A stretch of DNA of 64,000 bases, taken from Rheum nobile. Lineage: Eukaryota > Streptophyta > Magnoliopsida > Caryophyllales > Polygonaceae. The stretch spans positions 6,200,001 through 6,264,000 of the forward strand of contig WOAB01000619.1 of the NCBI GenBank assembly GCA_027886185.1. The letters run 5' to 3'. The notes beneath the pieces were generated by a model. It was not told the origin of the DNA. It searched no databases and saw only the letters and a program-made list of their open reading frames with translations. A program made the position numbers and the translations under genes. Shown piece after piece: positions 33,752 to 44,717 of the stretch (position 1 is the stretch's first letter; every line of letters begins with the position of its first letter).

Positions 33752-35900
33752 TGTAACACCCCCAAATATTCCCTTGAAAGTATTACCGCTAGTGACCTCA
33801 GATTACACATCTGGGGTCACCCAAGGCTTAACCATTTTATTACAACCATAATATAACACAAAACTTTATTAAATATCATAAATATTATTTAAACCAAAGT
33901 CACGGTTTACAACTGTTAACACCAGATACAACCAAATACAAAATTGTTTCAATACAGCGGAAGTCTTTTAAATAAATAAAATTCACGAAGGGTCTTGATC
34001 TGAGCGATCTCACGCCTAGGATCTTCAACCTTGGAAAGCTCTTAAAAACATCATATGCCCTCATCATCGTAATATGGCCTTCATGGAAAGGGACGTTTAC
34101 CTGATGTGCCGTATGAGACGGATGACACCAGCCAACCATGCAAAGGAAATAAACCGGTTGGTTAGTCTAATGAAAGACTATGCAAGGGTAAAATAGAAAA
34201 GGTTCTAAGTAGTCGTGTTAGGTTACACCCGTCGCTTCTCGAATAATAACCGAGGACGACAGTGAACCTCAACACTTCTACAGAAACATAAGAAGAGGTA
34301 TAAACAAGAGAAGACTCCAAAAGATTGAGTCTTATGGGAAACGTATGAAGAGAAGACTCCAAGAGACTGAGTCTTTCGGAAAGTATGACAAGTGTTTGGG
34401 AACGTTATAGTTTCACATAAGCGTTTAAAACGACTTGAAAGAAGACTTACTCTAACCGAAGTTCGGGCGGGTTCCAAGTTGTACTTCTTGCCCAAAGGTT
34501 CATTAATTATGTGCATAACCGCACTTATCTTATTTAATTATAAAACGCACAATTACGTTAAAGCTTTTAAGGTATATCATCTCATCACGAGAGATATCTG
34601 GGGAAGTAATCTCGATTGTCGGCACCAGCTGTGTGCACCTACCCTGAGTAAGGGTACAGTCATGACAGATAGTACTAGGGCAAAAATCCTCCTAATACCA
34701 GTTATAAAGAAACGACTAGACCTCGCAAGGTACATAGCGTTCCTACGAATACTCGTTCTAACTACACAGTTAAAATCACACAACAATCCACACCAATACC
34801 ATCACGGTAATTAACAAGTCAAATAGCGTTGTTTCTAGCCATATATACAACCTATTAAAGTGTCACATTTTATTCACATCATTTTATAAAATCTGTTCTC
34901 AAACGAAAACAATACTTCATTCCAATTTAATTAACAATAAAAAATAATTGATAACTAACGAAAATATGGAATGATAAGCAAGAGCGAACCGCCACTTGCC
35001 TTAATCTAGCTGACTTGACGATAACGGGTTTCGGGATCTGGAAACTGGAATCGGATTACGGATTCCTATGACAATGATGAAACAACGACGAAACCCTAGG
35101 TTAGACACAATACGGACGAAACGAACGAAAACGATAAGAATCGAAAGGAACGAAAGCCTGAGTCGTGACCGTGGATGTCCAAGCCACGATCGCGCTTGCC
35201 AGGGCAAGCCGCGGTCATGGTTTGGACTTCCGCGGTCGCGGAATTCTGGGCAGCTTCCGCGGTCGCGGAGTTCATACCTGCGATCGCGGATCCCTCCTTC
35301 CGACGCGACTCTAAATCGATTTGAAGCTCACCGACAACTCGAAGACAACCTCCTTGTCTTTGAACGAGGCTTACTACCACTCCAAGCTTCCAAGGCACCA
35401 CATCAACCACCAGAAGCTCCGGCGAACAACTCCGGCGAGGGCAAAACTCCGACGACGAAGAAAACGAGAGGAAGAGAGTTGATTCTTGGCTGTGGATGGA
35501 GATTCTCCGAGGCCTCGACCTCCTTTTATAGGGTGGGAAGGAGTATAACGCCGGCCAGACGAATCGGTTCAAGCTCCCTCAACGGTGGCGTTACAAACTC
35601 GTGGGAAAATCGAATCGGCGAAACGCACGAAGGACATGAAGACGATGAACAGCCTTTTCCACGATCACGGAAATTCTTCTGCAGTCGCGGAAATGCTGCG
35701 AACGCGTCTGTGACCTCTGGTCGTGGTTTTACTTGGGGTCTTTCGCTGAAATGTATTTTTAATCCTTTTTAAAAAATATTCTAAGACCCAAAAATACCCA
35801 AACGTATATTATAATGTTCAAAAAGATTATTACAGAGATCATAGAAATTACAGAAATTCCGAATACCCAAATACCCTTACTGAAATTGAGGGGTATTACA
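33752..35900 (-). mobile_element. Solo LTR (2149 bp) inside the helicase exon
   Basis: Starts TGTAACACCCCCAAAT and ends GGGTATTACA. Flanks are CCAAC (33747-33751) and GCAAC (35901-35905), a 5-bp duplication with one mismatch. No internal region or second LTR is present. It shares with the E1 and 44.7-kb families the block GATGACACCAGCCAACCATG and the GGTTGGTTAGTCTAATGAAA repeat. Removing it with one flank copy rejoins the helicase frame (KRLL then HFEVYRSGDH). Its GC-rich part (35190-35700) contains several CCGCGGTCGCGG motifs. Confidence 0.9.
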
Positions 35901-37808
35901 GCAACAACCTCTTTAGAAAAGATCTTCCCAAACCATAAGCCCTAGCTTGCTTTGAATGAATATCATGCTCAAGTTGTTTGGGATTACCACAAAGAACAAT
36001 AACTGTGTTGTTTTCTAAGAGGGTTGATATGGGGATCATTGTCTCTGGCTCTGAAACTTGTTTTGCATCATCTAAGATGATGTGGGAGAAGTGGCCACGG
36101 TTAACCCCTTCAGCATAATAGAGGTAAGATGCACTCGTGTATGTCGTTATTATTATCTTGTACCTGCGGAGTGCATCTCGAGAAGGGCAAGTGAAGAAAC
36201 CTGTACTGTAGGTGCATAACCTCAACAATACAGTGTTCATTTTTTTCTAAGGGACGACGTGTGGCATTCAACCTATAAATATCTTCCTCCCTAAGTTTCA
36301 TCCCCTCGCAAAGGATTTTCTCTAATATGTGATCTGCCGCGCAATTTGAAAAAGTACATACCAGTATATGAGAATTACGTCTAGTTATATAGAGTTGTAG
36401 GATCACCTCCACCAATGTTTTTGTCTTTTCTGTTCCCGGGGGTCCATAAATCACATAAGGAGCTCCTCCTTTGCAGCCTAAAATTAAGCGAACAACATTT
36501 TTTTGCTCCTCATCAAGAAGAAGTGAGATAGGCACAAGATTGTTTGATGTAATCCTCCGCTTTGCATGATACTCATGGGGAAAGAGGAAGTTTTCGTGTA
36601 ATGCCTCTGCAGATAGAATGGCTTCATGGAGCCTACTGAAATTTTCCCCGTTGAACACAAAACAGATTTCATACACATTGCTATCTATGTGCCTTTGGTA
36701 AAATTCATCATCAAATTGCAATAATAATTCATCAGCCTCAACATGGTGGATCAAGCCCTGTTCAAAGAACATTGTCAAGTTCAACATGAGAACACAACAT
36801 TGGCAATGATAATTCGTGCAATTTCATAATTCATTCCGACAATAACATATAACACTTTGACAAAAATAATAAGTTATCTAACATTCTCCACATACCTGAT
36901 GGAGAGAATATTCTCCATAAACATTCACCACATCTCCACGGACAACTAAGGGCCTTCTTTCACCTAGTCCTGGCACTTTAAGTGCTACAAGCCGATAATA
37001 CTTTTGTCTCAAAGTAACAGACTTAATATTATAAGCTTTCACGTACTCCTGTAAACAAATATAAAAAAAAAATCATTCAACAACTTGGTACTATAAGAGA
37101 ACGATGCCATCTAGCTATCCCCTCAGTCCCCCAACCCCCATACAGAGAAAATATAACACTTACCATAATCATAAGTTTCTCCATCCCTAACAACTCATTG
37201 AAATATGACACATAATTTTCCTTTGTTAAGCCTTGTAAGACTACTTCAGGGATTTCCTCAAACTCTATCGCTTTCCTGATCTGTGGTGGTATGTTATATG
37301 GTCTCTGAGGTGCCAAAGCTTTGGATACTTCATCTTCAGCCAAGATGAAGACATCTCGTTCAATAGTCACAACCTCAGTTTTGATATGCACTATAGATGT
37401 GAAAACGCCAATCTCCTTGGGCACACAAGACAACCATATAGTCAGGCTACCATGTGGCATCAAATTTCGTTCCTCCATATAAAAAGAACAGACAAAATTA
37501 TCCTCGGGTATGTCATCTGGCTGGCCAGATGGAGGTTTCATCAGTGACAACACAAATGAATCTTCAGGATTTGAAGCATAAATCTTCGCACCCAAAAGTA
37601 AAACATATTCATCAGTGGTGTTTTCTATTGTGAATGACGCCGCGGCAACCTCATTGACAGAAACCGATTGAGGCTTTCCTCCAGCAAATGGAAACGGCAG
37701 AGACACCATGACAGGACCCTCCTCAGTATGAGTGGAAGTTGTGACTGAGGGAACATCGATAAAGCCAACCTCTCCCTTGTCTCCAATGGTGGAGTATTCA
37801 TCACCCAT

Positions 37809-38915
37809 ACCTATTTGGCACTCAATAAAAATCAAGCAGAAGTTTGTGAGTCCACAAGCAAAGAACACAACCACACGAGCTACTCTAAGGAGATGAAAGA
37901 GATGAAGAGTAGAAAGAGATGGGTGAGATGAAGTGAAACAAAGAGAGAGTAGGACTGGAAGCATGTACATAATAATAGTCAAACAACACACACTCCAATG
38001 AGATGGGTGAGATGAAGTGCCATTAAAATCTCTGTAAAGTAAGATCTTTGTGAAGTAAAACAGTCTGAATACGGTCATATTTATCAGTCATAGACTATTA
38101 CTTTGTGAAAATAGTATAAATAGTATGTCACAATAGAAATTTAAAATGTCACGGTTTTGAAATCACCAGCAGTACGAGTGGCACCATGTAGCTAAAAATA
38201 CTCAAACATGGAGCATTTTCTAATTAAGATATCTGTAAAGTAGATTGGTGAGATGAAGTGCAATTAATATCTATGTAAAGTAAAATTGTCAAAGAAGAAT
38301 AGCATCGGGAAAGGGAGATCCAATTAAGACATCTTGTATTTAGATTGGTGAGATGAACTATTCAACATCTGAGTAGAACTATTCAGCCAGATGTCACACG
38401 TCCTACCCAAATTAGGCAATAGGCAAGCATGTAATATGGTTTAATGTGACATTACATACTAAAGTTTTTTAGTTGTAGTTATGACATTGTTCTTATTAAG
38501 TATGACATATGTTTTACTAAGGCCGACAAGAACTTTCTATTATAGTAGGGAAAAAAACCTCTTGTGAATCATTTGTCTACTTTAGAAAACTACCAGTTCA
38601 TCTGGTCGCTTGGGTAGCTTTGGTTTTACATTTGGTCCCTTCTGAATATTTGGTTTTACGTTATTTTGCCCTAACCCTAACCTGGAAAACCGCTTGTGAA
38701 TCAATCTGTTGAGTTCAACAGTTCTTCGGGTTCATCTTCTGAGGTTCAACACTTCTGTTAACCGCTTCTGAATTAATTTGCTGAGTTCAATAGTTCTTCG
38801 GGTTCATCTGTTGAGGTTCAACACTTCTGTTACACAGTTAATCGCCATTCTTCATCTATCGTCCATCGACATTCCTGTTTAACAGTTATTCGCGTTCAAC
38901 AGTCACATGGGCTTG
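37809..38915. other. Spacer upstream of the helicase pseudogene
   Basis: Likely promoter and leader of the helicase copy on the - strand up to about 38080. A C/T-rich stretch (as read on -) covers 37880-37960. TTGGTGAGATGAAGTGCAAT-type words repeat near 37998, 38244 and 38344. A duplicated block (CTTCGGGTTCATCTG / GAGGTTCAACACTTCTGTTA) lies at 38700-38840. No gene is seen. Confidence 0.4.
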
Positions 38916-39110
38916 CAGAATGGGAGGGAGAGGGAGGGAGGGAGAATGTGTTTGGATCTTTCAGTTCCAACTGTTCATTGACCGGTCGATGGGATGGAGG
39001 ACGGCGGAATGGCTGGGAAATGGGAGGAAAGTGGGCGGGAGAAATGAAGGAAAGGGGCGGGACAACTACAGGAAAAAGCGGGGAATTTGGGATTTTGGAG
39101 GGAAATAATA
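38916..39110. other. G-rich low-complexity stretch before the LINE
   Basis: GGGAGGGAGAGGGAGGGAGGG and similar runs. Frames here are composition artefacts. Confidence 0.4.
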
Positions 39111-41351
39111 ATAATGCTACGTGTCAAGATTGAGGAAGAGGCAGAGGCTAAGGGAGCATGGCAAGCAACAGATAGTGCGGACGAGATGTGGAGTAAAATG
39201 GCAGAGTGTATTCGCAGGCCGGCGTGTGGGGTGTTAGGAGTGGCAGAAGGGACTCCAGTAAAGGTCAAGGTGTATCTTGGTGGGACAAAGAGGTGAAAGG
39301 GAAGGTAAAGGCCAAGCAGGTGGCATACAAGGAGTTTACGAGAAGTACCAACGATGCTGAAAGGGCGAGTTTGTTAACCGACTACAAGACGGCAAAGAAG
39401 GAGGCTAAGAGAGCCGTGGCTAGGGCCAAAGAGAGAGTGTTCGAGAGTTTGTACAAGGCTTTGGAGGAGAAAGGCGGGGAAAGATTGGTGTATCGGTTAG
39501 CTAAGGCTAGGGAGAGGAAGTGCAGAGATCTGGACACAGTGAGGTGTATTAAAGATGAAGAAGGTAAGGTGTTAGTAGACGACCAGGACATCAAGCATAT
39601 ATGGCAACAATACTTTGCCAAACTGCTAAACGATGGACACGGTACACCCGTAACATACCAGGATACAGAAGGTCGGACCGTAAACAGCTTCTGCAGACGC
39701 ATCTCAAAGGAGGAGGTGAAAGAGACAATCCGTAGGATGAGGAGCAGGAGAGCAGTAGGGCCAAATGAGATCCCAGTTGAGGTTTGGAAGTGCTTGGGGG
39801 TAAAAGGCTTAGATTGGCTCACGACACTCTTCAATGTTATCTTCAAGACATCAAAAATGCCCGAGGAGTGGAGGCTTAGCAAGTTGATTCGTTTATATAA
39901 GAACAAGGGTGATGCGCAATAGTGCCATAATTATAGGGGTATCAAACTCCTTAGTCACACAATGAAGGTGTGGGAGATAATAGTAGAGGTAAGATTGAGG
40001 CATCTTATAAGCGTGTCCGAAAATCAATTTGGTTTTATGCCGGGGAGGTCGACTATGGAAGCCATTCACTTACTCAGGAGGTTGGTTGAGGCATATCGGG
40101 AAAGGAAGATAAATTTACATATGGTCTTTGTTGACTTGGAGAAGGCGTATGATAGAGTGCCAAGAAAACTAATTTGGGGGTGCCTGGAAGCGAAGCAAGT
40201 ATCAGGCTCGTATATTAGAATCCTAAAAGACATGTACGAGGGTGCTTTGACCAGCATGTGTACCCGAGGAGGAGACACGGAGTACTTTCGGGTTGACGTC
40301 GGTTTGCACCAAGGGTCGGTGTTAAGTCCGTTTCTATTTACCGTAGTGTTGGATGTACTATCAGGGACAATACAGGGTGATGTACCGTGGTACATGCTGT
40401 TTGCCGACGACATTATGCTAGTGGATGAGACTAGGAATGGGGTCAATAGTAAGCTAGAACTTTGGAGGGAGAAGCTCGAGTCCAAGGGCTTTAAGTTGAG
40501 TAGGACTAAATCAGAGTATGTTGAGTTCACCTTTGGTAGAGGTGATGTGACGGGGGTAGAAATGCAGCTTGGTGGGGAGGTCGTCCCGAAGAAGGAGACT
40601 TTCAAGTATTTGGGGTCCTTCATACAAAGCGACAGTGGTATAGACGCAGATATTAAGCACATAATACAGATGGGCTGACAAAAATGGAGATGCGCGTCAG
40701 GCGTTTTATGCGACAAGAAAGTGCCACTCAAACTAAAGGGTAAGTTCTACAAGGTGGTAGTTAGGCCGGCGTTACTGTACGGTGCAGAGTGTTGGCCGAC
40801 GAGAAAAGATCAAGAACAAAAGCTGATGGTGGCAGAGATGAGGATGCTACGCTGGATGTGCGGACATACCGGGTTGGACATGATCCGAAATGAATCAATA
40901 AGAGAGAGGATTGATGTGGTAGACGTTAGAGACAAGCTGCGTGAATCTAGACTCCGATGGTTTGGGCATGTGCAGAGGAGGCAGCCTGATGCACCAGTGC
41001 GTAGATGTGAAGGGTTATTGTTCAGCGAGTTTCGTCGAGGTAGAGGTAGACCGAAAAAGAGTTGGAAAGAGGTAGTCAAGCATGATCTGACTCTCCTGAC
41101 ACTGACAGAGGACATGGCTAAGGACATAAAGCTTTGGAGGGAAACAATTAGGGTAGAGGATTGATTTTGGACATGAAGTGTTTCTTTGGTTTGGTTTTGG
41201 TTATTTATTTTTGCTTGTGTGTCAGTCTCTTTTGGGTCTATCAGGAAACATCCTCTCGAATTGCTTCGGGGTATGGGTGCGTACATCTAGACCCCCCAGA
41301 CCCCGCCGTTGGTGGGACTATATTGGGTCGATTGTTGTTGTTGTTGTTGTT
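39111..41351 (+). mobile_element. RTE-type LINE, 5'-truncated, nearly open reading frame
   Basis: Plant RTE-like non-LTR retrotransposon. One frame runs 39206-41164 with two nonsense codons, TAG at 39920 and TGA at 40676. The shorter piece from 39113 (KGAWQATDSADEMW) is in another frame, so a frameshift lies near 39255-39275. Reverse transcriptase motifs in order are AVGPNEIPVEVWK, NYRGIKLLS, NQFGFMPGRST, VFVDLEKAYDRVPR, GLHQGSVLSPFLF and the catalytic MLFADDIM. The thumb and C-terminal region (LLYGAECWPTRK, RLRWFGHVQRR, GRGRPKKSW) is complete. The endonuclease is missing. It ends in a (TTG)n tail at 41332-41351, typical of RTE. Confidence 0.9.
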
Positions 41352-43065
41352 TCCTTTTTCTTTTCTCTAATTTCATTCATTTAATTTACTTTTGGAATTA
41401 TAAGAAAAGATTTATTATTTTACAAAAATACACCAAATGGTGTATATATACAAAAAAAAATACAAGCTTCTATTTTTGCAAATGACAAACCCATTTAGGA
41501 TATTCTTGCAAATCCGTGAACAAAATTCTAGCAAAGAAGTAGTGATATGTTGAAGTTCTATCATATCACGTCAACATATAATATAAGTTGATCAAAAAAA
41601 CATATAATATAAGAAAATATAAAATTTAACATACAAAGGAAAAGTTAAAAATTTACTAAAAATACGTAGAATCTTTTATACAATTGGTGATCATTTAAAC
41701 AAAAATTGAAAAGAATGAAAAATAAATAAATATCATTGGTAATCATTTGGGTAACAAATATTAAAAAATAATAAACAAATCCAAAATCTCATTTGATTTT
41801 TATACTATTAGGTGTGATTTGGTACACATTTAAAACATCTATAAAAAGTAATTTATAATTCAAAGTTGGCTAACTTCTACTAAAAAAATCTCTACAAACT
41901 AGTTAAAAATGAAACAATTAGATAAATATTATTAACTCAATATTGCAAAAAAAAAAGAAGAAGATTGAATTTTTTTTATTAATTAAACTTATTTTCTGAT
42001 AAAATAAATTATACTATATTCTCCAAATATAGTTATGATTTTGTAGTTTATATTTTTGCTCAATTATAGAAGTATTTGTATGTTACGGAAAATGAAAAAA
42101 ATACAAATAACACGCAAATAAGATGAGTCTAGAATCGTTGTGATAACTTAAAAGGGGATAAAGTATATATATATATATTTGATTAATAAAAGTATGATCC
42201 AGGATTCCTCTAAAATATGATAAATGTCTTTTAGCAATTTAGTTAATTAAGTTGTAAAAAGACTGAATTTTTTTCAGATTTTTTTAGAAGTCACTAACAT
42301 ATAAAAATACAAAATAAGTCCCTCTAAATATAATAATTGTCCTTTAGCAATTTAGTTAATCTCTTGTAAGAAGATTGAACTTCTATAAAATATTTTAAAA
42401 AGTCACCTAGACACCAAAAGTCAACTTGTACAAAGATTGTCCTTTAGTAATGAAGTTAATTGTCCTTTAGCAATTTAGTTAATCAACTTGTACAAGTGTA
42501 ATAGACATAATGCAAGTAATTAGAAATTTATACAAAAATAATATTGGTGAGAATTTTTTTTAAATTCAATGTCTTTTACCCTTTTTTATTGTTGGTCACC
42601 CGTTCTTATCCTTTTTTAGCGGCCTTATATTCTCCTTCTCATCTCCATTTTCGAGTCTCCCTACCATTTTCTTTCAACCATTTTCATGGCCGAAGATGAG
42701 ATTTATCGCATTCTTAATGATCGGTTTTTTATCGAGCTTTTCTTTTGTCTTGCTCTTATCATGATTATCAATATCATACTCATAATTTAATTTGGGAAAA
42801 CTTACTCACAATTCAAGTGGTGAAATCAGGGTTTGAGGCTAGACACCAAAAGAGGTAAGCAAAACTTTAGTGTTTTGTTTGTACCTGAGTTTTCCATACA
42901 TTTGGTCCATATGATACAACATGCGAAATATTATGGGCCATTGGATCAAGGAGATGGAGGGCTGAGATTAAAAGGGGTGAAAAAAAGTAAATAGTGACAT
43001 GGTGGCATAACCGTAAATACGGTGATTTTTTTTTCGGCCAACGACTTTTTGTTTATATATTTTTT
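41352..43065. other. AT-rich DNA with diverged direct repeats
   Basis: The word GTCCTTTAGCAATTTAGTTAAT and variants occur near 42227, 42348, 42437 and 42469, embedded in diverged copies of roughly 110 bp. A small frame at 42686 is described separately. No RNA gene is seen. Confidence 0.5.
42686..42790 (+). CDS. Possible micropeptide with one membrane helix (34 aa)
   Basis: The ATG at 42686 follows a C/T-rich leader-like stretch. The product has a short charged start (MAEDEIYRILNDR) and a long hydrophobic helix rich in Phe, Leu and Ile. Such a frame can arise by chance in AT-rich DNA. Nothing confirms expression. Confidence 0.2.
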   Translation: MAEDEIYRILNDRFFIELFFCLALIMIINIILII

Positions 43066-43530
43066 GTCTCTGATCGGTTTGGAATAAACAATTATTGACG
43101 TTCACATATAAGCACTACATGTTCATTTTTCTATACCGTAAGGTTCACATATAACATGTTCATGTTCAAACACATGTTTTTGCACATTTAGTGCTTATTT
43201 GTGAACTTCCGTGCACAAATAAGTGAACATTAAGAGCTTATTTGTGAACCTTCTATATAGGTTATTCCAGAATGATCAGGGGACGTTAAGAGTTTTTTAT
43301 TTTTATTTTTCGTCTCTGATCGTTCTGGAATAGACAATTATTGACGTTCACATATAAGTACTAAATGTTCATTATTCTATGCCGCCAAGTTCATATATAA
43401 CATGTTCATGTTCAAACACATGTCTTTACACATTTAGAGCTTATGTGTGAACTTCAGTACACAAATAAATGAACGGTAAGAGCTTATTGGTGAACCTTCT
43501 ATATAGGTTATTCCAGAATGATTAGGGGAC
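43066..43530. mobile_element. Two tandem 219-bp MITE-like units
   Basis: Units at 43066-43284 and 43312-43530 have the same length and align throughout. Each starts GTCTCTGATCGKTYTGGAAT and ends ATTCCAGAATGATYAGGGGAC, which are near inverted copies. The 27-bp linker is T-rich. Inside are repeated words such as ATGTTCATGTTCAAACACAT. The flanks (CGGCC with T-runs at left, A-runs with CGGCC at right) may be an outer inverted repeat around the pair. No transposase is encoded. Confidence 0.75.
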
Positions 43531-44139
43531 GGAAAAAAAATAAAAAAACTGTTGACCAAAAAAAAACTGTACGGCCGAGATCGCTTTGCATTTCGCACGG
43601 AAACCTAAATCCCTTGTATGGATCTAAAAACATGTTTACATTTTTATTAAAACATTTCAAATTTAGGAAGACAAATAGAGTTTTTGATATAGAAGATCCC
43701 AAATTGGGCAACTACATAACATATTCCTCACAGTAATTTTAAAATAAAAATCTTGCATAATTAAATTAATGTGAGGATACAAGTTTATACCTTGACGATT
43801 CCCCAGGCTCAAGTGATAAGTAGAGACTCGTGCTCATTACATGTTATGAAGTGATTAAGATAAAATCACGTAAACTCTTATGAAAAATACTTAACAACTT
43901 TCACAATAGTAAAGATCTCTATTTATATGCCAAAAATAATATACAATCTTAAATTAATCACCTTATTTAAATGTAAAAACAAAAAATATTTAAAAAATAA
44001 ATAACTTACCATTACTATTTTACCTCCAATTATCTCCTATTGTCTATTTACATATTCAAACTTATACAAACTATATAATTTCAAAGGGTTCAAAGTGTTC
44101 ATACTAATATAACCATGTTCAAACAAAAGATATGCCAAA
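43531..44139. other. AT-rich spacer
   Basis: No gene or clear repeat is recognised. Confidence 0.4.
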
Positions 44140-44717
44140 TAAAACCTAGAACAAGGACTTAATAGAAGAATGTTTACCACATGATTTAGCAAAAAAATTA
44201 TCTCTATCCCAATACCTTTGAATGATATTCATGATAGAATATACTGAAAAACTAGCAAAAATGGTTGGTTCTCTATGAATTTTGCTATGAAATTAATTAA
44301 CAGAAACAAAAGATATATTGCCTATGATTCTTCATGGATCTGGAAGATGAACACATATCCCAAAGTTAAAAACTTTATCTGGAAAATAATGAAAAACGGA
44401 CTTCTAACCAAAGCTAGATTAGCAGAAAAATGTGTAGTAATCCCCTAGGGTTGTATCCGTTACAATGCTCAATTGGAGGATTTGAATCATCTCATATTCC
44501 AATGTAATCATACCATAAAAACAATAGAGAAAATGAATTATCATACCTATGGTATCATTAGAGCCCTAAACATAGAAAATAAAAAAACCAATGAAATCTT
44601 TGAGGAAATTCGATAAAAAACTGATAGAACACAATTCACATAATTAATGGTCTCTTGGTGGGAAATTTGGTTTTATAGAAACCAACAAAGCTTTGGAAGA
44701 ACAAATGATGATGCCTC
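44140..44717 (+). pseudogene. L1-type LINE C-terminal remnant, zf-RVT part
   Basis: The frame encodes the linker IPIPLNDIHDRIY, then KTSKNGWFSMNFAMKL and a zinc-binding RT-associated segment (SSWIWKMNTYPKVKNFIWKI, NGLLTKARLAEKC, then LNHLIFQCNH). Stop codons interrupt it at the expected Trp after DRIY and at other places. A frame slip lies near 44205. Upstream LINE sequence (endonuclease, RT) was not found. The frame continues after the LTR array at 61396 into RNase H. Confidence 0.7.

Larger units (their letters stand above)
32921..37808 (-). pseudogene. SDE3/MOV10-like RNA helicase pseudogene
   Basis: Related to plant SDE3, a superfamily 1 helicase that works in RNA silencing. The start at 37808 gives MGDEYSTIGDKGEVGFID, close to the SDE3 N-terminus. 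Exons are 37808-37164, 37048-36896, 36757-35901 joined to 33751-33148, and 33022-32921, all with GT-AG borders. Helicase motifs are LKNYRSHP, SVE-type GVEQFLGKEKEVIILSTVRS, and a C-terminus NSAYEGCAFR. Walker A reads GPPGTEKT, not GPPGTGKT. Walker B reads LDDAKQ, not LDEAGQ. There is a one-base frame change at an A7 run near 36242 and a solo LTR between 33752 and 35900. Two lost catalytic positions plus a frameshift make a working helicase unlikely. Confidence 0.85.

Noticed and set aside
39206..39922. LINE endonuclease domain
   Set aside because: The readable sequence starts downstream of where the endonuclease would be. No catalytic endonuclease motif was found upstream.
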